Notes: generated by a model not told the origin, from the letters alone. 64,000 nucleotides of DNA from Rotaria socialis (GCA_905331475.1 CAJNYU010003189.1:224461-288460); one strand, 5' to 3'; shown: positions 1-14,197, counted from the stretch's first letter. Made by a program: numbers and translations.

Positions 1-1844
1 AAATAATCCTTCCAAATTCAGTGCATTTTCGCTGCTATTCGCCAGTGAACTTTATCTCGTTTGTTTGTTTTCATCTTTCTCGTCTTTCCAAAATAGAAAA
101 AAAGAAAGAAAAACTTGGAAATACAGAAAAGCTATAGGAAACCAAAATCAAGTGTTGAATTCAATTAGGTTTTTTCAGTCATTATGTCTCTTCTTCTTCT
201 TCTTTTGCTCGCTCTCTGTTTTTCTCTTTCGATTGTTCTGAAATGATCAAAAAAACAATAATAACTATAAAATATATACGCTGTTATTTCTATATTTATC
301 TCATCTGTGCGCGATTGTGTTATTGTGGTTATTGATCGTTTTTCTTTTTCTTCAACTTTTCTTTTTTGTGTATTTGTTCTGTGTCGCTTTAATGAACTCA
401 ATCAATGTAAAATGCACGCACAAATTTAAATAAAATAACAGAATTTTATGAAAAGTTCTTTTTCTTTTTCTCGTCAAGTGGTGAACTCGAAAATGAGTTG
501 ATCATGAGGAACACAGAAATCATGACAACGAAGCCCTTCGACAATCATATTCAATGGTGTATCACATAAATTATATTGGCTTCTTGGATTCAAAAGGGAG
601 TTCTATCGAAATAGATGGTCCAATTTTAATTTCATATTTTATATATTATTAGGTTGAATATGCACATATTTCGCTGGTTATGTTAGTTGATAATTGGCAT
701 CGTTAGTTTGATTGAATATAATTCATCGATGAATAAAACATATCATTTGATGTTTATTCAAATCTTGGAAAAGTGTAACATTTCTATCTAGGAAAATCTT
801 AATAATCATTTAGCTGTTCACGCATCTGTAGGATTATTTAGACGTTGTTTTAACGAGAAGACATGATACTGATGTCTTTTTTGTTAATCGAACATAAATT
901 TTCATAAACACGATCTCTCTTGTTCCCTTGATGGATTAAAGGCTTTTTGGTGCATACAAAATTTGATAGTAATATTTATATTATCTCAGTTGACAGACAT
1001 GAGTTGTATCGATATCGCTTGTAGTTACATTTTCATTTTAACTGTTTTTCGTCGAAGTTGCCTCTGGCTTGATTACATGATGACAAAAGCATAAGCCTCA
1101 TCTGGCTTTGCCCATTTGTTTGAAAACCCAACATTGCAACGAATTCTTTCAAGAAAGCCAAACAATTCCTCGTTCTCCATTTGACATTATTTTCTTTGGC
1201 ACAAAGGTTAATTAGAATACGATGGAATGTTCGATTTTTCTTTTGTTTCATCATTTAACATGGTTCTAACAAATTCCCTTTTTTTTTTTATGCCAGTCTA
1301 ATCACATATAATAACTCTTTCTTATCAGTTATTTGTCTGGAGGCAAAACACCATCTCTGATTTGATTCATGTGTCGTGTTTACATGAAAGGCGACTGTAC
1401 ATCTAGGTCGGCTTGTAAAGGGACAATTGTCGTCATCGATAAGCCAATGCCATTACAAGAGAAAAGAAGAGGACGGCCTCTCTATCTGTGTATAGCCGTA
1501 AACATTATTCTCCTCGTCAAGGGAATCTTTTCTTTATGCATGTGGCAATAGATAGATATTAGATCAATACCATTGACGTCGACAATCATACAGGAGAGGA
1601 GAGAAAGAAGATAAAAGGAACAAGGAAAAGAAAGAACGAAGAGCAAGACATTACCATCTGAAGGTGATAGCAAAAGCATAACATAATCGAGAATTGCGAA
1701 CAAGACGGCGAGTGTTGTTTTCTCATCAATCTAACTAAGTTCTCAACGCGTTGTCACATATCAGCAACACCAATAGAACAACAATAAAAGCAATTCATGT
1801 CTCTATTAATTTTTATTTTGTATTAAAATTTAAAAAGCAGCAAG
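1..1844. other. Upstream intergenic DNA, no gene supported
   Basis: The stretch is AT-rich with long runs of C/T and A/G (about 60-400 and 1590-1650). The short open frames are low-complexity and have neither splice structure nor recognisable domains. It presumably includes the 5' flank of the MIEAP-like gene starting at 1845, but I see no convincing TATA box close to that start. Confidence 0.5.
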
Positions 1845-4800
1845 ATGACGAGCAGTATTCGTAATATTCCTCTTGATATAGCATCTGAACGTATTCTAAG
1901 TTACCTTCGAACACATAATTATGATGATTGCGCTCTTTACCTTAATCGTCTTAGTTCAAATACATTCCGAAAAATTCTATCCAACTATCTACCAATTGAT
2001 ACATTACTCGCTCAGCTACCATTTTCAATTGAAGTTTTTGAAATAGTCTATTCGAAAATATTCATCTACGATCCAGATATATTTCCTGTACGAATACTTA
2101 AACCGGAAAAGATTATTTCAAAAATGATAAGTTTATTTGCAACATCATTTATTGAAAAGCCCGTCACAACATCGTCTTCAACGGCACAAACAAAAAAAGA
2201 GATCGTCATGGATGATGAACGTTTATTAGCCAATCTTTCTAGTTTACTTCGAATTATTTCCTATGTACAACCAATTTTATTCAAACGTCTTTTACATCAA
2301 AAAGAAACCATCGACGAGTGTATTCTCTTTTTTGAACAATCGAATTCGAATACAACTAGTATTTATAGTGCATTGAAGAAATCTCCGTCAACAACTTCTT
2401 TAACACAGAAGAATCTTGAAGAGACAATTCGCCAAGAATTAGAATCAACAATTAATTGCTGTCAACAAGCATTACATAGCCTTGATGGAAAAGCAGTGAC
2501 AGCTCGAACATTAACATCATCACATACAACACCAGTAGCAACAAGACAAAATTCATCAATATCAACAACGCACACAACGCCAAGTTCATTTGATGATATT
2601 CAAAATCGTCTATTTCAACATAAAGCTATTTTAAATATCATTGAACCACATTTATCTCGTACGAAACTCTATTCAGTGATCGATAATCTTGGAAATAAAG
2701 TTTCAATAGATAAACAAATTCTATTGGCTTATTCTCATATAAAAATACACGAAAAACAAATTCCTTTCGGTGAACCACTTTTACCATTATTTAAACGATT
2801 TGCTTTTGCTTACGAACGTATGTTAATATTCAAACGAACTTTTTCCTGTTTGCATTTTTTAACTATTTTAGGTATCATTCAATTGTGGCGACATGTCACT
2901 GACAGTACATTGATTGACGAATGCACCGATGATATTATAATTAGTAATACAACTACTAAAGATGTTAGTGGATTTTGTTTCGAACGATCACGCTCTCGTA
3001 AGTATATTTGTAAGAAAAACGACAAGAAATGCCAGAAAGAGAGAGGCAACGAGCCAAGGTGGTCATTTTTCTATTTATCCTCCTAATCGATACGCGATGA
3101 TGTTAACATACAATAGAAGAAAAAAATATCGAGATTCTTTTGTTTATATACGATCGAAGATTGCCGCGCTCACACAGTCAATCGCGCTTTTCACTGTACA
3201 CAACAAATGTTTATCGAACAGCAGTAGCCTATCAAACAAGAAAATGATTTCTCTCCCTCTAGGTCTTTTCTGACAACAAGCGGATTGAATGAGGAGAGAA
3301 AACGAGTGAGTAGTACGGCAATTATCTAAACGACAAGTCGAAAAGAACTTGTAACTAAATATACTTCATCAAAACAAAGTAATTATGTTGTGTCTATACA
3401 ATTAACGCAATACAAAAAAATGTTCGCTTATTGCTTTTTTGTACGTAATAGAAGACAGAAAAGCTACATTATATTAATTTGCATGTTTGATCGAAAATTA
3501 CCAAGTGTTCTCCGCTAGTATATGTAGAATATAGTACAAACTACGAGCGCAGAACAAGACGAATGTAGCAAGATGTATGCACCGTTGTTCTTCTATCATA
3601 TACGAGCATAAACACCCTCATTGGTTTGCCGATACGTTCTTCAAATGACAACAATTAGACTAAGATCGAAGAAGCCCAGCGTGCACAGTAGTCATAATTA
3701 TAATAGTAAATACGTTCGTCATTCTGTTTTAGAAGAACCACGGCCCTGTCGAAATCGATATGGTGAGTAAAAAAGTTTTATTTCTCTAATAAATTGACTC
3801 GTCGATTGAATCAATCAACGGACCGGACGCAAAATGATTATTTGTTGATACGTTCAAGTTTATTTTCGCAAAACAACTATAGACGTCATAGGGTGCAATC
3901 AGAGCAGGATAGAATTAGAGAAAATGTGGATCTCACGGCACGTACACTCATTTTATAGAGATTTATTGACGTTAGCCGCCTACATGTTCCGCTGATACCG
4001 ATATATATTAGATAGAAAGCATTGCGCACAGTGCCGTGCCTCGCATTTGTTCATCTTAACCATGTTATCTCACTAATAGAAGAAGGAAAACCACTTACGA
4101 TAAGATAATCAATCCATGATGAGGAGAAATACCATTGTCATGGTATTAGTGTTTTTATCATTTTTTCCTTCTTCATCTTCTTGATAATGAGAACAGAGAT
4201 CAAATTTCTTTACTTATTCGTCGATGGTACTGTGCTCAGTGTTACTAATCGTAAATTCAATATTCACAACGATAAATAAAGGATTATCTAAGTATACGAA
4301 CTTTCTCGTTGTCCTTTTTTGAGTATAAAATGAGTAAAAGCACGAACGAAGATCAACTGACACTTTACTTCACTACTACTCTGTTATGTTCGACATCGCC
4401 ATATGCTACGATGCATAGATCGTTCAGGTTTCCACTGACTAAGTTCTTATATCATGGTGAGTCTCTTCCTCGTGTATATACTTTTTAATCCCCTCTCTTA
4501 TTCTTTAATAGAAATCATATTGTTTTTTTTTTGTCTTCGCATTTATAGACACCGAACTTCTGTTATACAAGGACGACATGGCGTTTAAAAATGAACCAAT
4601 GGGTAAGTTAATATTTCATATTTTAACAAAACCAAATTTCAAGTCTTTTGCATCATTTATTTGTGAGATGAAAATACTCCATCGGGAGATATAGATTATG
4701 ATTGACATAATCTCATGTTACACATGTGTTCGAACTACTGATACTTCCGCCATTGATACATAGCGAATACCTCCTAACTGACAATCATCGATGAATATTT

Positions 4801-7800
4801 TATTTGCTAGTATGCTGATCAATGAAGAAGACAATTAGTTCTACTACTAGTACTACTAATAGATTATGGAGATACAGTCGGCGACGTCGTTTTGTCCTTC
4901 TGAAAAATATCTGTTAATTATAAACATTTCTTCTTTAAGCTGTGGCTTGTTATTGCAGACGACTTTCTCGGTATACAGCTAAATAATGAGTATCTGCTTT
5001 TAATTCAAAGATGCTAATGGTATCATAATCGTTTGATAAGGTTGCCTTGAAAGATTAGAATGTTAATTGAAAAACTGCGATAAACTTAACAATATAACTT
5101 CGTAATTAGTTTAGATTTTCGACAAAGATTTAATCTATGGTGATGAAATTATTTAGCAATGTTCTTGATTGATTGACATTGAAAAATCAATATTTAAGAG
5201 AAAACGTCAGTTTTCAACACTTCGTCGTATGACACCAAACTTAATATACCAGTCGAGATATAAAAATACATATCAATGACATTGATACGTAGATGAAGTT
5301 GACGACTCAGGACAAGAAAAGGTCATCTTCTATTGAATTTCAGTAACATCTGTGTATACATCACATAGTTCAATATTCTTTTTCTTCTCAGACAAAATAC
5401 TAGAAAATACATTTGGGGATATTTAATAGGCCTCATTCTTCTCCTCGCTCTTCTTATCTTCAGAAAGATATAATTTCTTGTCATTGCGTTTGTACTGACT
5501 AAAAAGATGAAAGAGCAAACATATTCTTCGTTCGATTAATCAAATAGCAGTTCATGGGAAAGAGAACATCAGCATGATATTATTTTCTTCTCCGCCTGGT
5601 TGGATCTTCGGTTATTCTAATTCACAGTCGGAGATGTTTACCTCATACGGTTTTATATAATGACACCAAGCAAACAGGGTCAAAACGAAACGACGATTCA
5701 AGCATAAACTGTTGTTGCTCATTTTATTTCTACTAATGTTCTCATATATAAACAATAAATGCGGAAAACAAACATCAATACAATCAAGGCTGCAATGGTT
5801 TGTCCTGTTTAATTACTCATAGAATTCAATATTGGATACCAACGAGCGACAAAAGTCACGTCTATTTTTATACAACTCGAACAAATATACGTAATTGTAG
5901 GATGTTGTTGAATAATAATCCAATATGCAAGCATTCGCGCGAGGTTAAGCTTTTCCCAGTGACAAATGAGCTTGATTATAGCTATCACTCATCCATTAAT
6001 AAAATATTGCTCTTGTATGTTACCCAGAATACGAGAAAGACGAGGTAGCACGTCACACACATAGAAAATGGAATAGAGAGAAAACGAGCGAGCGAGCGAG
6101 AGAGAGAGAGAGAGAGAGAGAGATTTCTCGACTAAATGTACGCACGTACTCGTGCAGCATTGCTCCCTGCATATCCAACCACATAACATATCTACCGAAC
6201 TTCATAATAGTATAGCAAACATAGTTTTTATTTTGCTATTCGTTCAATGTTTCATTTCCAATATTATTTTCAAATATACATATCGAATTGTTCTCCATAA
6301 CATCAAGCCACTTGAAGAACCGCATAGAAAAACCAATAACTCTCATAAAATAAAAATGTCAAATTGTGCTGAACTTCAATATTTCTACGCTCAAGAACCA
6401 TATATCATCGATAGTCGAATTCCGAAACAGCAGTCTGCCAACAAACTTGTCAACGGATATCGTTCCACGGCCGCACACTATCTCAATCGAACAAAAAGCT
6501 TTCATCTACCAACAGCAAATCATAACAATAATAATATCCAAGTATGTTTATCAGGCAATCATACACTACCAAATAATCTCTTGCATTCGATACCAAACAA
6601 AATGGATAATGTAAATGTTCCAACAAATATAAACATACATTCAAATAACATTTCGATGTTCGCCCATCAAACAAATTCCTCTATGCTACCTTCGAATAAT
6701 AATAATAATAATTCAATCGATAGTAGTAAATCTCAAGGTATTGTAAGTACATTGCGTCGATCGCTACGAAAAAATAAAGAACGATTTTATAATAAACGAT
6801 CAACGGCAATGAAATCGTGTCATTCATTAAATACTTATGAACAAACAATGGCTGATCATCAAGATATTCACCTAAAACCTTCAATGACACCAATTCTACT
6901 CTGTCGCCATCAATCTTCAATACCTACGATTGAAACATGTTCGATGAGAAATATTATTGTAGGCAATGGCGATGATGACGAAATGCGTAAGACAAACAAA
7001 AATTATAAACGACTATTAGTTAGCTGCAAATTTATTCAGATATTTTCTTTTCATAGATATCTTAGCATAATATTTATCATCATTATACTCGTTTCATATT
7101 AACAAGCGTAATATCGCAATGACATCGTCTAATTGTTTTAACAGAGAAAACTTCTATACTGCATAGTTTGCGTCATAGAGAAACAAAAACCATTACATTT
7201 TTTAGCCATCGAAGATCCAACGAAAAAAAAAAGACTGATTTATGAAAATAATTTAATTAATTATTGACATTAAGTAAGATACGAGTGTAAATGGTACGTT
7301 TTATTACATCAGACATATGTGTGTATGAATATATCAAAACAATGGATATCACTTGTTTCTTTTTCTCGATTGATAAAGGTCGAAATATGAACAGCTGTAG
7401 ATGCTACTCTATTTGTTTCATGTCTGCTATTTATATATAGTCTGTAGCCAAGAATCAAAGAGAAAGAGAACTAGATTATCCGATAAATAGCACTTTGATT
7501 GGCAATCGACACATTGTTGTCATGTAGAAAACAGATTTTAACGTTTGTACACATAGAAACAACGATAACGAGCATGCTGATGTTACAAGCTCGATTTCTT
7601 GTCTATTTGACGTCATCAGCATCGAGTATTCTTTTTTTTCTCCTTCTTCTTTCTGTTTGCAACGAAGAAAATAAACGAAATGGTCCTATAGATGTATGTA
7701 CATCTGTTTTGTTTTTGCTTCGAGTATTCACATAGTATCGAGCGAAGTAACAGTCATGTCTACAGCTTTATCGTGCATGTATTACGATAAATTAAAATGT

Positions 7801-9933
7801 ACGTTTCTGGGTTTTCTTCTTGTTGATCAATCCATACATATTATTGATTTTGTTTACTTTTAGCTCCATTACAACCTTTAACCATGAATGGACGCGAGCA
7901 GCGAAATCGTATATTGGCTAATGGATCTATTGCTCAACATCAGCTATCGTCTATTTTACCGCCGGCCACATCGCTTCAATCGCTATCGCCTATGAACACG
8001 TCAATGAATTCGCCAGGAAATATTCTATCGTCAGCAAGCAATGTAGAACAACAAACAATGACGAACTTAGATTATGACGAAAGAGAAAAATTAAAAAATG
8101 ATTTGCAACAAATGAAAATTGAATTACAAAAATCAAAAGAAACTATAGCACGATTACAAAAAAGCGAAGAACAAATGCGTGAAAGGTAAAGTTCAAATTC
8201 ATTTTCTGCTCTTATCTTATTGATAGGAGTTAATAGACGAGAAAAAGAAAATTTCACGAGCCTTAATATCGGACAAAACTAAATATAGTATCGATTATAT
8301 TTAGCCTTGTCTTACAATCTTAGGGCAGTAGTCTAGATCAAATTTGTATGGATAACAAATATAAATGTCTAAAGTTGGATTATAGAAAAATCACGATATT
8401 CATCTAATGAATAGAACCTTGACATTTTTCAAAATCAATAATGAATTGAATATCTGTTAATGAATAAATTTGCTTGCAGAAATATGATAGTCATTTCGAG
8501 ATAGATGATCCTACTTCGCAGTTGTTCGATGCTTGTGAAGAAGTCTAGCGAGCTTGTTTTTGGTCGAATAACAAAAAATTCTATTATGAAAACATAAATG
8601 TGAATTCATGACATTTATAGGTTAATCATATTTATTTGTAAATTCTTCAATAGAAGAAAGTATCAGACGTTATCTTATGCGTATCGCTATTAAATAACTG
8701 TTTATTGTCTAGTCAGACGTATTTTCCCATAAGTCTCGAAGATTTTTATCTAATGGAAATAATTGATTAACTATTTGCAAACGTTCTTCTATTTAGACTA
8801 GCCGAACAAGCTCAGCGTCAATTAGAAAAAGGTGGGAAATTTGAAGATTTAAATCAAATATCTCGTCCGACGGAATTAATTCGTTCCTATAATACACTTT
8901 ATTCACAAGCTCGTATTGATGCACTTGACGCATTAGAAAATATTCGTGAAATGTCCGATGCTGAAGATCTTAAATCGAAATTACTTTTTTCTGTTGTTGT
9001 TGTAAGTTGATTTTGTGAAGAATTTTTACGATGCTTTAACTTTCTTGCTGATTAGCTTGCTTTTCGTCACGCACAAATTCAAGCAAAAGATATCCGAAAT
9101 AAAATTAAACAAATTCTTCAATTATCAAACGATAAAAGTTCAATAACAATCGAAGAAACTATAGAGAAATATCTTAGAAGTACAATATTAAAATATGATG
9201 TTGGCAAAGTTGCAGTGGTATGTACGGACTGAAGATTTTTTGTCTTTATTTTGTTAAGAAATTATTTTAGGAAGTAGAAAATCAATTGTGGGCCACATTA
9301 TATGATTATCCAGCATTGAAAAATTGTCATGAATTACTTAAATATATTAATTCAGCTTGCCGAACAGCGTACGTACAATATATCGGTTTTATAAACTATA
9401 GTTAGAGAATAATGTTTCTGCATTGCCATCACCTAATGATAGAGTCAATAAGCTAATCTCTTTTACACAACTGATATTAGCTGTTAGTCCTGGATAGAAG
9501 GATAGTCTGACGTAGAACTCCTACGATTGTTAGCTTAGGTTTTCCGTATTACATTAATCAATCATAGGCCGACTTTATCTTAATTCATTTGCTAGTTTTG
9601 TAATACAAGTAGTTATTCGCTGCTCTAAAAAATATTTTACTCACACACAAATCACTGAAAAATCCGGGATTAGATTATGACATAAATTCGCTTTTGTTCT
9701 ATTATAGCTGGGGACTTGTCAATCAAACTCCATCGTATTATATTGAATTTCAGCCAATAAAATTCGATAGACTCATTCATGAACGTTTTCATACATCCAA
9801 CAATGACAGTGACACAATTAATGAATATATATGGCCTTGTTTAATCGATGGACGTGATCGAACGTGTGTAGCAAAAGGTGTTGTTATCACTGATGAACAT
9901 TATTTATCAATGTCAAAACATCTATCATCTTAG
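1845..9933 (+). CDS. Mitochondria-eating-protein (MIEAP/SPATA18)-like gene, long isoform
   Basis: The C-terminal half matches the MIEAP C-terminal domain family, which acts in mitochondrial quality control. Features are an RPTELIRSYNTLYSQAR-type helix, DALDALENIREM, LLFSVVV, LWATLYDYP, AWGLVNQTP and a final IWPCLIDG...AKGVVITDEH block. Proposed exons are 1845-2817, 2872-2997, 3733-3762, 4549-4602, 7864-8185, 8797-9001, 9056-9217, 9271-9368 and 9708-9933; all have GT/AG ends and compatible phases. The first intron (54 bp) is readable in frame, so the N-terminal frame appears to continue through it. The N-terminal module of about 365 residues is helical and not recognised. A coiled coil (LKNDLQQMKIELQKSKETIA) precedes the C-domain. 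The gene ends 238 bp from the convergent PWP2. Family assignment is firm for the C-terminus; use of the distant 5' exons is inferred from phase. Confidence 0.78.
2818..2871 (+). other. 54-bp in-frame intron
   Basis: The segment starts GTATGTTAAT and ends in a pyrimidine tract plus TTTTAG. Removing it joins AYER to IIQLWRH. Its length is a multiple of three and it contains no stop, so unspliced and spliced reading frames are both open. It could be a retained-intron isoform, but the intron-like base composition favours splicing. Confidence 0.6.
4324..4330 (+). promoter_or_regulatory. TATA box of an internal promoter
   Basis: TATAAAA lies 81 bp before an ATG that opens a short exon ending in a good donor (4456). 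The spacing leaves room for a start site near 4355 and a leader of about 55 bases. This supports an internal promoter for the MIEAP-like gene. No transcript evidence is available. Confidence 0.4.
4411..4456 (+). CDS. Alternative short first exon of the MIEAP-like gene
   Basis: ATG opens MHRSFRFPLTKFLYH and the exon stops at CATG|GTGAGT with one base of the next codon left over. The exon at 4549 expects exactly that phase, giving ...FLYH-DTELLLYKDDMAF. The long isoform reaches 4549 in the same phase through the 30-base exon at 3733-3762, so the two starts would be mutually exclusive. A TATA box sits upstream at 4324. Confidence 0.45.
6356..6986 (+). CDS. Alternative first exon, Asn/Ser-rich, of the MIEAP-like gene
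   Basis: This 631-base open exon begins MSNCAELQYFYAQEPY and ends at ATGC|GTAAGA with one spare base. It can therefore join the common exon at 7864 (CTCCATTAC...), giving a Pro-Leu-Gln-Pro junction in frame with the MIEAP C-domain. The encoded segment of about 210 residues is disordered: Asn runs, Ser/Thr, and a basic patch STLRRSLRKNKERFYNKRS that could bind membrane or be phosphorylated (inference). It lies inside the 3.3 kb intron of the long isoform. If unspliced it would stop at 7102 after a hydrophobic tail (IIFIIIILVSY). Confidence 0.55.
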
Positions 9934-9954
9934 CACAAATATATTTTTACAATG

Positions 9955-9960
9955 AATAAA
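9955..9960 (+). terminator. Polyadenylation signal AATAAA
   Basis: A canonical AATAAA follows the stop codon of the MIEAP-like gene by about 22 bases. It is the obvious 3' processing signal in the 238 bp between the two convergent genes. Confidence 0.5.
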
Positions 9961-10171
9961 TATCCCGAATAGCAGCAACATTATTTTCTAGTCAGTCGAT
10001 TACCGACGACATTCCAAACCAACGAAAATGAATTTTAATAGACATGAATAACACCCTTTCACGTTTTCTCTTTCTTTTTGTTTTGTTTTGTTTTATGTGT
10101 GTATTGCAAATGAATATTATTTAGACAGAATGACATAAGTTGAATTTCTTGTTCTTATCTTCTTTCTACTT

Positions 10172-13100
10172 TTATTCTTCGGAAATAGAATTAGTAATAT
10201 GCTCTGAGTTTTTTCTTTTTGTCCCGGATATAGACGACGTATCCATATCTTCGATGACTTCATCCGTTTTAGGTATCGATGCTATTGTAGATAAATAATC
10301 GATAGTAAAGATATTATTTTCAACACTAAAACAAACAAACAAAAAAAAAAGAACAGAAAATTTGTTTTGCTTTTTTCCTTTCAAATTTCTTTCACTTACA
10401 TTTTACCCAAACTGTCATGTTTTAATGTAAGATTTTTCTCTAAATTGCATAATGTTGTTAGAATTTTAGTTGAGTTTGGTTTTAAATTGTTTGTATGATG
10501 CATTAGAATATTATAAATCCATGATAGATAAAATGCAAAATGACGAGAATGTTGAATTTGTTCACTAATAAAATTTAGTAATCTTTCAACATAAAGAAGT
10601 GGCAATGATCGACATATATGTTCGACTAAATAAATGAGCAAACTTAAACGATATAGTTGTACTAACAAATTAGACGATGTCAAAGCTATGAATAACTAAA
10701 CGGATCTAAAAGAGGAAAATATTGCTATTTTCTGATAGACGAACGCTGCGTAGACCTCCTGCAGGCAGATACTTTGATTATAAGGTCATAGACTATTTAT
10801 CAATAACGTCTGATTGTCATATAGGAAACTAATTGTTTAATGTGTTTCTGATGGACGAAGTAAGACAAGTATATTACAACACAGAAAAATTTTCAATCTT
10901 ACCTTTATTTGCATCAATATTTTCAATAATTTCCGTAATTAATGATTTTTCATTAAGTTTCAATGCCATAAGTAATGCCATATACGAATCATTTTTATCG
11001 TAAAGTGTTTGTCGAATACTTAACGGTGTTATTGTTTCATTTAAATCAATGGGATCAAACATAGCTGTATTATCAATCGAATATATCAGTAAACCTTCCG
11101 TTGTACAAGCTGCCCATGCACGTCCTATAATCGAAAACGATAATCTATCATTGAATTAAAACTAGTTTTACCTGTTGGTGAAAATCGTACACATGTAACT
11201 AAAATTTCCGGTTTAAAATGACGACTGCTATGATCGCCTTTTCGTACACCTGGTAGACGAATATTTTTTCCATTTTCATCTTCATCTTGGCCCATATCAA
11301 TTAAAGCTAAACTACCGAATTCAGTCATTTTTCGTCGATTGAGATATTCCTTTAATATGCAAAGAAAAAAAATACAACAAGATCATTTTTTCATTACCGA
11401 AAATCTTACATTCAATCCATCAAAACTTTTATTGCAAGTTATTTCAAAACGTTTAACAAGTATTTGTTCTTGAACATTATAAAGTGAAATATATTTCGAT
11501 CGGCCACCAGCTAATATATAATTACCATCGAGCGTATATGAAATACTTCGATATGCTCTAGAAGCAGAATAAGTTTATAATAAAACTAAGTATTTCTTCT
11601 AGAAATCAAACCTTCCGAATGTCAATTTTTTTCCAGTTACTTTATCTGTTTCTTTTCTTGCATAACCTAAATCATGTTTGCCTTCAATCGATGCCATTTG
11701 TTGACCGGTTTCAGGATGAAAGAAAAGTATTTGTGCATCAACAGTCGATACAGCTATCTGTTGACCATCAGGACGAAAAGCACATGATAATGCTACAAAT
11801 AAAACAACTCAATTTTGATGACGAACAAAAATAGGAGTTCGCTATTTCAAACCATCAGTTGAGAGAGTAAATGTTTCTCTGGCACCTTGACTATCAAATA
11901 AATTCCATGTTCGTAACGTTTTATCCCATGAACAACTAGCTAATGTTGTTTGTGTAACATTACGACCGAATGTTAATGCACTAATGGGACCTTCGTGTCC
12001 GCTGAGAATCTAAAGTCGAAATGTAAAATCATAGTTTCCGATTGAAAATATGCTATTTACATCGAGCAATTTTCCAGTTTTAATCGACCAGACAAATATA
12101 TTAAATGTATCAAAACCACCGGCACATACAACTTCAGCAGCAGCATCTAATGCTACACAGGAAAATTGAACTGGAGTTGGTGATGTATAGGTTCGAAAAT
12201 TTCGATATCTTTAAATATATATATATATAGATATATAATTATAAAAAGAAATTGATGTCACAGTTTTGTCGAACCTTAGAAGATCATAAGCACGAACAGT
12301 ACCGTCAAGTGAACTGGATACAATAAATTGTCCATTGGCAGCAAATTCAAGTCCAGTTATGGTTGATGAATGTTCAGAAAATGTTACAAAACAAAAACCA
12401 TTCGATGTATTCCATAATTTGATCTAAATTCATATTCTATCGTCATACGAGCTATGTTGAACAAAAGAAACTAACTTTTCCATCGTCACCACCACTGGCG
12501 ATATGCATTCCGTCAGGTGAATAAGTCAGCTGAGTCATATTATTGAAATGTCCTTGTTGTTTGAGTACATATGTTTGACTTTGCCATTCCCATACAACAA
12601 GTTGACCAAGATTTGGACAAGCTAATGCAATCCAATCGCCTAATGGACTAAATAATGTTGATGTTATCATTTGTTGTTGATCACCGAGACTTTAATAGAA
12701 ACACAAGAGTAAATATTTTACATCATGAACAGAAATTTATGTAAACCTTAGCGAATGAATCATATTAAAATCAGGCATTTCATGAAGATAAAAGTGTCCA
12801 TTTGAAAAACCAGCAACTAACATATGTGTTTTCTGATGATAATCAGCACAAAGAAGTAGAGCACCCCGATCGGCACCTTCAAATGATTCTTTATAATTAA
12901 ATCTTTTTAGACAAAAAAATAGAAATAGAATTCTTGTCGAAACCGATATTTTGCAATATACTTATTTATTCGTTTGAAAACAACCATATCATCTTTTGTT
13001 GGATTTTTAAGAAGATTTTCATCTATACGTTTTTGTTTTCGTTCAAGTTTAGCTCGCTCTCGTTCAACAATATCATCTAATTGTTCATCATCATCATCAT

Positions 13101-14197
13101 TATCATCATGACCATTTGATGACTCAGGTATTTCATCATCATCATTATCGTCGTCTTCTTCTTCATCGGGTATATAGGGCATAGGCTCCATGGATGTTAA
13201 ATCCATATCAGCTGCCCAATAGTTTACTTTAGCATTTTTACAAATGGTCATGATCTATTTTTAAAAGACAAAGCTGTAAATTCTCAAAAATAAAAACGAA
13301 GATTATTATTGACAAACATTGAGTGAATTTTGTTCAAAAAAGGCACCAACTATTTCACGACCATGACCAGCTAATGTAAATCGATGTAATTTATTGAGTA
13401 GAGGTACACTAAATACTTGAGTTGTCATATCTGCACTACCAACAGCAAGAACACTAGGAAACAAAATTTATATATTTTACATAGATTAAATAAAGACAAT
13501 TTAGTATACCGAGAATCACTTGTCCAATCGATACATGTGGTTTTATCATGAAATGAACGAAGAACAAATTTTAATGTGAACAAATTAAACTGACGATCTG
13601 TACTAGGACAAGTATATATTTCACATCGGCTACCACGACAAATAGCTACAGATCTAAAATAATATGGTTTTTCTTTTGAACCATTCCAAATTCTTTTTTT
13701 TTTTGTTATTTACTTAGAATCAGGACTGAATTTGATTGTATGTACATCATGTCCAAAACGATGAATACCAATCAATGTACGACACTTGACATTATATAGA
13801 TAACCTCGACCAGCTATTTTGAAAGAAAAATATTTATGATTTAGTTTAAAAATTGAAAATCTTACTCTCATTAATTACAAGTAGAAGTGCACCATTAGAC
13901 GAGAGAGTTGAACAAACAATATTAAATTCACTTTCGAATGATAACGTTTCCGATCGTCCACTACAAAAATCAAAGATTTCAAAATGATTTCAATTAACTT
14001 CAATCGTACTTCTTTAGATCTATCACAGTTGCTCGATTACCAACTGGTGTGATGAGTGCATTACTATCGGGTGTAAAGAGAAGATTGCCTTTGTGATACA
14101 CAGTACCAAGAAGATTAGAGAACTAGAATAATAAGAATAAAATGGAATTCGTTCGATTATATCAGCAAATCTTCTTTACTTTATAATGTAGTTTCAT
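10172..14197 (-). CDS. PWP2: PWP2/UTP1 WD-repeat protein of the small-subunit processome
   Basis: PWP2 is a nucleolar U3 processome subunit needed for 18S rRNA maturation. The product reads MKLHYK then FSNLLGTVYHKGNLLFTP at the N-terminus. Later come LGQLVVWEWQSQTYVLKQQG with YSPDG...SGGDDGK, an acidic linker (about 13080-13200), and MTEFGSLALIDM...RLPGVRKGD...SSRHFKPE. The C-terminal helical domain contains LYVERLLNFI and SRHFAFYLSWIYNILM. These blocks match animal PWP2 in the same order. There are about 15 exons with introns of 50-70 bases; the first exon is only 18 bases (14180-14197) and exon 2 is 14010-14122. No frame breaks were seen. The C-terminus has a short basic KRKN tail. Confidence 0.93.

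Noticed and set aside
6096..6122. GA repeat (GAGAGAGA) read as a gene on the minus strand
   Set aside because: The frame is only a Ser/Leu run from the microsatellite.
6152..6355. Upstream extension of the 6356 exon to an earlier ATG
   Set aside because: The added residues are hydrophobic AT-bias sequence; the ATG at 6356 in A-rich context (AAAATGTC) begins gene-like composition.
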